Shown piece by piece: positions 5,540 through 8,085 of a DNA stretch of 8,085 nucleotides. The stretch comes from Microcystis sp. T1-4 (GTDB lineage Bacteria > Cyanobacteriota > Cyanobacteriia > Cyanobacteriales > Microcystaceae), in assembly GCF_000297435.1 (NCBI RefSeq), contig NZ_CAIP01000127.1, positions 1 through 8,085 on the forward strand, given 5' to 3'. Numbering within the stretch: position 1 is the stretch's first letter; each line of letters starts with the position of its first letter. Below the pieces are notes generated by a model that saw only the letters and a list, made by a program, of their open reading frames with translations, was not told the origin of the DNA and did no database searches. A program made the position numbers and the translations under genes.

Positions 5540-5863
5540 TTATAATTGTCGTTCTACTGCAGCCGTAAATTCTTCATAGGGTTTAACCCCAACTAATGTT
5601 TCTATCAATTTCCCCTGTTTAAATACCATGACAGCCGGAATACTTTTAATTCCAAAGCGTTTGGCCACGGGTTTGTTACTGTCCAGGTCAAGTTTGAAGA
5701 CTTTGGCGCGATCGCGATAGTCATCGGCCAATCGATCGATCAACGGTGCCACCAGTTTGCAAGGTCCACACCAGGTTGCCGTGCAATCTACCACCAACAG
5801 GGATTCACTCTTTAAGAGGGAATCAAATTCAGTTTCATCTTGAATAAATGTAGCCGTACCCAT
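5540..5863 (-). CDS. trxA: Thioredoxin
   Basis: This 107-residue single-domain thioredoxin carries WCGPC at 31-35, the buried Asp26 and the cis-proline in SIPA at Pro76, the same residue numbers as the E. coli protein. It reduces disulfides in target proteins in the cytoplasm, receiving electrons from thioredoxin reductase. An unusual feature is Cys27 (VVDCTATWCGPC), four residues before Trp31, where many thioredoxins have Phe; this gives a third cysteine near the active site. I do not assign it to the m, x or y type. GGAGA lies about eight bases before the ATG. Two genes follow on the same strand after 87 and 53 bp: the zinc-ribbon protein and CBS-CP12, whose CP12 domain is a type of thioredoxin target. 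The subtype is therefore open, the family certain. Confidence 0.95.
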   Translation of the reverse strand: MGTATFIQDETEFDSLLKSESLLVVDCTATWCGPCKLVAPLIDRLADDYRDRAKVFKLDLDSNKPVAKRFGIKSIPAVMVFKQGKLIETLVGVKPYEEFTAAVERQL

Positions 5864-6016
5864 GTTTATATCTCCAAATTGATGCTGTGTAACTTAGGAC
5901 AAATTCTCTGCTCGCTGCGTTTTACAAGATAAATTCAGCCTTGAACCGCTCCTCCTCTAAAAATGCTTGGCTTTTGACTCTTTAACTTTCCCCCAGAAGG
6001 GGGTTGGGGTTCAGGA

Positions 6017-6148
6017 CTATGAATAAAGAAAAATGGCATTAGTCAATGTCCGCCTCCCGGGGGTATCGTCTATAGTTTGGTTGTCCCAGACATCGATGGT
6101 GAGATCTAGTCTCTGCTCATGCAGGGGTTTTACTTTGTAAGTCGTCAT
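6017..6148 (-). CDS. Possible 43-residue small protein
   Basis: An ATG at 6146-6148 opens a 43-codon frame that begins MTTYKVKPLHEQRLDLTIDV and ends NAIFLYS before TAG at 6017. GGGGG lies about seven bases upstream of the ATG, a non-standard ribosome site. The composition is protein-like, soluble and mixed-charge, with one Trp at 21 and no membrane segment. The CCCCC/GGGGG hairpin follows the stop within 15 bases, as a terminator might. I recognise no family. A chance frame of this length is possible, so this is a candidate only. Confidence 0.33.
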   Translation of the reverse strand: MTTYKVKPLHEQRLDLTIDVWDNQTIDDTPGRRTLTNAIFLYS

Positions 6149-6172
6149 CGGCTGCCCCCAATCAAAACAAAT

Positions 6173-6200
6173 TTGCGACGTTAAGTTGCGATAATATAGT
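6173..6200 (+). promoter_or_regulatory. Promoter of the recombinase-domain gene
   Basis: TTGCGA (6173-6178) and TATAGT (6195-6200) are separated by 16 bases, a good sigma-70-type match. Transcription would begin near 6207, which puts the in-frame TTG at 6202 outside the message and supports the ATG at 6229. Confidence 0.6.
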
Positions 6201-6228
6201 TTTGCAAGTTATTGCATTTAGATACCCT

Positions 6229-6567
6229 ATGACAGCGACCCCTTCCAACGATTTATCTGCCTGGGAGCGGCTAGAACAAGGCAGACAAGCAAAAGCAAGC
6301 AACGGTGGTTATGCGGGCTACGGCTCCCCTGCCTTTGGACAACGATCGATCGATGGGGAATTAGTGGATGATCCGGAAGAGTGCCGGGTCATTGAACTGA
6401 TTCGCCGTCATCACAAATCAGGGAAATCCTTGCAGAAGATCGCCGATTGGCTTAATGAACAGGGCTACACCACCAAACGCGGTCAACCATGGCAGCGTAT
6501 TTCCGTAAAGCGGGTGCTGGATCGACTTTATGGAAAGGTGTCCAGAATTTCCGGAGTAACCCTTTAG
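6229..6567 (+). CDS. Stand-alone serine-recombinase 'Recombinase' domain protein
   Basis: The 112-residue protein resembles the DNA-binding Recombinase domain that follows the catalytic domain in large serine recombinases. It has YGSPAFGQRSIDGELVDDPE (31-50), then a helix ECRVIELIRRHHKSGKSLQKI (51-71), IADWLNEQGYTTKRGQPW (71-88) and ISVKRVLDRL (91-100). This is the typical order: G-x-L-V-x-D-P-E-E, helix, S-L-x-x-I-A-x-x-L-N-x-x-G, R-x-G-x-x-W, helix. There is no resolvase N-terminal domain and no catalytic serine, so it cannot recombine DNA alone. It may be a domesticated DNA-binding regulator or a remnant. The start is taken at ATG 6229 because the promoter lies just upstream. No Shine-Dalgarno sequence is visible. 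It is an isolated gene with no recombinase partner or attachment sites nearby. Confidence 0.75.
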   Translation: MTATPSNDLSAWERLEQGRQAKASNGGYAGYGSPAFGQRSIDGELVDDPEECRVIELIRRHHKSGKSLQKIADWLNEQGYTTKRGQPWQRISVKRVLDRLYGKVSRISGVTL

Positions 6568-6767
6568 GCCGACCAGAACCCGGAAGTACTCACCCCAGCG
6601 TCTGGTGATGCCGCTCCTAAAACCATTAGAGGCTGAATAACCCCTAAATAAAAAGTTTCAGGCTTTAACCTGTTACATCCGTCTATGATACACCGAAGTG
6701 GGTCTAAAATCTTTACGAGTTTAATAAAAATTGTAACAAAACGTTACATCTTTTAGGAAAAAGTTAA
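6568..6767. other. Intergenic region before the four-CBS gene
   Basis: About 200 bp with no recognised gene. A small hairpin CAGG-CTTTAA-CCTG (near 6659-6672) is followed by GTTACATCC and a possible -10 TATGAT (about 6684-6689). A TGTAAC/GTTACA inverted repeat lies at 6732-6748. There is no strong terminator for the recombinase-like gene. Confidence 0.45.
6732..6748. promoter_or_regulatory. TGTAAC-N5-GTTACA palindrome, possible operator
   Basis: A perfect six-base inverted repeat with a five-base AAAAC centre lies 20 bases before the small upstream frame and about 130 bases before the four-CBS gene. It contains GTA-N9-TAC, one base wider than the NtcA signature GTA-N8-TAC, so NtcA binding is doubtful. 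GTTACAT also occurs near 4425 and 6671. Confidence 0.35.
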
Positions 6768-6884
6768 ATGACGCTACACTTTGAGATAGTTTTAGAACGG
6801 GTTTCAGCAACTCTGAGAGTCTGGGTTCTTTGCCCGGGGGCTAGTCTGCCTATCTTGGCCTTTGCGATTGCGGGATGGTGCTGA
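6768..6884 (+). CDS. Possible 38-codon upstream reading frame
   Basis: An ATG at 6768 with AGGAAAAA about ten bases upstream opens a 38-codon frame starting MTLHFEIVLERVSATLRVWV. The C-terminal half (about 25-38, SLPILAFAIAGWC) is hydrophobic and could be a short membrane segment. Its TGA (6882-6884) overlaps the ATG at 6884 of the four-CBS gene as TGATG, the arrangement of translational coupling. It could be a small gene, a regulatory leader, or chance. I recognise no family. Confidence 0.33.
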   Translation: MTLHFEIVLERVSATLRVWVLCPGASLPILAFAIAGWC

Positions 6885-8047
6885 TGTCCTTTGATACACC
6901 TCTGAGTTGGGCCCCCGATCTGGAAAAGGCGATCGATCGCCACCCCTTGACGGTGCCGCCAACGACTTCCCTGGCAGATGCGATCGCCATGATCGGTCAG
7001 GCCCATAGCCGTCTGTGTTTACTCACCGATGACCTATCCCCTCTAGCTGCTCCGGCCGGAGAAGCGCGTGTTAGCTGTCTGCTGGTGGTGCAAGGGCAAG
7101 AGTTATTAGGAATTTTGACAGAACGGGATGTGGTGCGACTCACCGCTCAAGGAATTAACCTGACCGAGACAACCGTTGCCGATGTGATGGTACATCCCCT
7201 GATCACGTTGCCCCAGCAATCTGCTCAAGACATTTTTGCTGCCCTGTTTTTGTTTCGGCGCTACCGCATTCGCCATTTGCCGATTGTCGATGACCAAGGA
7301 CACTTAATCGGGGTGATCTCCCATGAAAGTATTCGCCAGATTTTGCGTCCGGCCAATCTGTTGCGGTTTCGTCGCGTATCCGATGTGATGACCAGTCAAG
7401 TGGTACAGGCCCCACTCACCGCCACAGTCCTGCAATTGGCCCAGTTAATGGCTGAACATCGTGTCAGTTGTGTGGTGATCACCCAACGAGATTCAGAGGA
7501 CAATGACTGCCCGGTGGGTATTGTGACAGAGCGAGATCTTGTCCAGTTTCAAGCAGTTCAAATCGATCTGCACAAAACTAGGGCCCAGACGGTGATGAGT
7601 ACGCCCTTATTTCTCCTCAACCCCGAGGATTCCCTGTGGACGGCCCATCAGGAAATGCAAAAACGGCGGGTGGGGCGTTTGGTGGTTTCTTGGAACTGGG
7701 GTCGGGGGTTGGGTATTGTCACACAAACCAGTCTGTTAAGGGTTTTTGACCCGATGGAAATGTATGGGGTGATTGAAAATTTACAACAAACCATTCAACA
7801 GCTAGAGTCCGAGCGATCGCCCTCTCTTCCTTCCCCACCAGCGGACTTATTACCCCAACGGACCCGCACCCCATCAGAAAAAGAGAGCGCTGGCGATCGC
7901 GAATTATTACTGGCCTTGCTGGACAATGCTTACAAAGACGTAAAGTATATGTTGGCTAACTTAGATATTGTCGTCGAGCAGCGGCGATCTTTGCTTCAAT
8001 CTGTTCTAGATAAGCTTGCCCACCTCGGTCGTGAAATTAGCTCTTAA
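6875..8047 (+). CDS. Four-CBS-domain protein (two Bateman modules)
   Basis: The 390-residue protein holds four CBS motifs at about 20-91 (LLGILTERDVV), 103-157 (HLIGVISHESI), 168-225 (PVGIVTERDLV) and 236-290 (GLGIVTQTSLL), forming two tandem pairs of the kind that bind adenine nucleotides or related ligands. After them come a helix with heptad-like spacing (about 292-314), a Pro/Ser-rich linker (314-336) and a charged helix (341-388). There is no transporter, kinase, GGDEF or enzyme domain, and no signal or membrane segment, so it is a cytoplasmic sensor whose output is unknown. In cyanobacteria, similar CBS arrays head multidomain signalling proteins; this one may be a stand-alone form. ATG 6875 and ATG 6884 are both possible starts (390 or 387 residues); the second shares a TGATG with a short upstream frame. 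Confidence 0.88.
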   Translation: MVLMSFDTPLSWAPDLEKAIDRHPLTVPPTTSLADAIAMIGQAHSRLCLLTDDLSPLAAPAGEARVSCLLVVQGQELLGILTERDVVRLTAQGINLTETTVADVMVHPLITLPQQSAQDIFAALFLFRRYRIRHLPIVDDQGHLIGVISHESIRQILRPANLLRFRRVSDVMTSQVVQAPLTATVLQLAQLMAEHRVSCVVITQRDSEDNDCPVGIVTERDLVQFQAVQIDLHKTRAQTVMSTPLFLLNPEDSLWTAHQEMQKRRVGRLVVSWNWGRGLGIVTQTSLLRVFDPMEMYGVIENLQQTIQQLESERSPSLPSPPADLLPQRTRTPSEKESAGDRELLLALLDNAYKDVKYMLANLDIVVEQRRSLLQSVLDKLAHLGREISS

Positions 8048-8048
8048 A

Positions 8049-8084
8049 TAACCAGCTTGCTTCTATTCATACTAAATCTGGTTA
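8049..8084. repeat. Short inverted repeat after the four-CBS gene
   Basis: TAACCAG (8049-8055) and CTGGTTA (8078-8084) are perfect seven-base inverted repeats around a 22-base AT-rich loop, starting just after the stop codon. It could be a weak terminator or the edge of a repeat that continues past the window. No T run is visible before the end. Confidence 0.35.
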
Positions 8085-8085
8085 A

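Larger units (their letters stand above)
5864..6228. other. Intergenic region between thioredoxin and the recombinase-like gene
   Basis: This 365-bp divergent region should hold the thioredoxin promoter on the minus strand, for which I see no convincing hexamer pair. It contains a CCCCC-AGAA-GGGGG hairpin (5990-6003) without a T run, a possible 43-codon minus-strand gene (6017-6148) and a good plus-strand promoter (6173-6200). Confidence 0.5.

Noticed and set aside
5207..5545. Plus-strand frame opposite the zinc-ribbon gene
   Set aside because: No motif, and it is antisense to a frame with a clear zinc ribbon.
6732..6748. NtcA box
   Set aside because: The spacing is GTA-N9-TAC, one base more than the signature, and no suitably placed -10 follows.
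7106..7415. Minus-strand frames inside the four-CBS gene
   Set aside because: They are shadows of a well-supported CBS coding frame.

Overview
The window looks like cyanobacterial chromosome. It has six copies of the cyanobacterial palindrome GCGATCGC (from 3009, 5384, 5708, 6980, 7813 and 7893), a CBS-CP12 fusion protein (a cyanobacterial Calvin-cycle regulator type), a PEP-CTERM extracellular repeat protein, DUF29 and DUF433/DUF5615 families, and small MITE-like elements. The mixture would fit a unicellular bloom-former such as Microcystis or a relative, but the genus is inference.

Left part (1-4460): AT-rich accessory DNA. On the minus strand there is a DUF29 gene, then a DUF2281-like antitoxin overlapping a VapC-type PIN toxin, probably one transcript. 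Divergent from these is a 392-residue HAF-repeat protein with a signal peptide and a PEP-CTERM sorting tail, followed by a terminator. Next comes a DUF433 antitoxin gene joined by a TAATG overlap to a DUF5615 toxin gene that carries an in-frame TAG. The tail of the HAF gene, its terminator and the sequence up to the DUF433 promoter recur 1023 bp downstream (212 bp, about 95% identical, no indels). The second copy therefore encodes an orphan PEP-CTERM tail. A 95-bp MITE-like element abuts that copy on its left and a 67-bp inverted-repeat element lies just to its right. Then comes a YoeB-like toxin with no visible antitoxin and no ATG start. The area has been rearranged and its toxin-antitoxin modules are partly decayed.

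Right part (4461-8085): more GC-rich, conserved-looking genes. On the minus strand, transcribed leftward, are a thioredoxin with WCGPC, a small zinc-ribbon protein and a CBS-CP12 fusion with both CP12 cysteine pairs. Thioredoxins are known to control the CP12 disulfide switch, so this is a plausible redox and energy-sensing cluster. On the plus strand are a short protein resembling the DNA-binding 'Recombinase' domain of serine recombinases without the catalytic part, and a 390-residue (or 387) protein with four CBS motifs and a helical C-terminus. A possible 38-codon upstream reading frame ends in a TGATG overlap with the second start of this last gene. A possible 43-residue small gene lies on the minus strand between thioredoxin and the recombinase-like gene.

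I see no rRNA, tRNA, CRISPR array, complete insertion sequence or origin. I do not see a clearly new multi-gene system. The strongest leads are the rearranged PEP-CTERM/toxin-antitoxin block, the thioredoxin/zinc-ribbon/CBS-CP12 cluster and three small reading frames.
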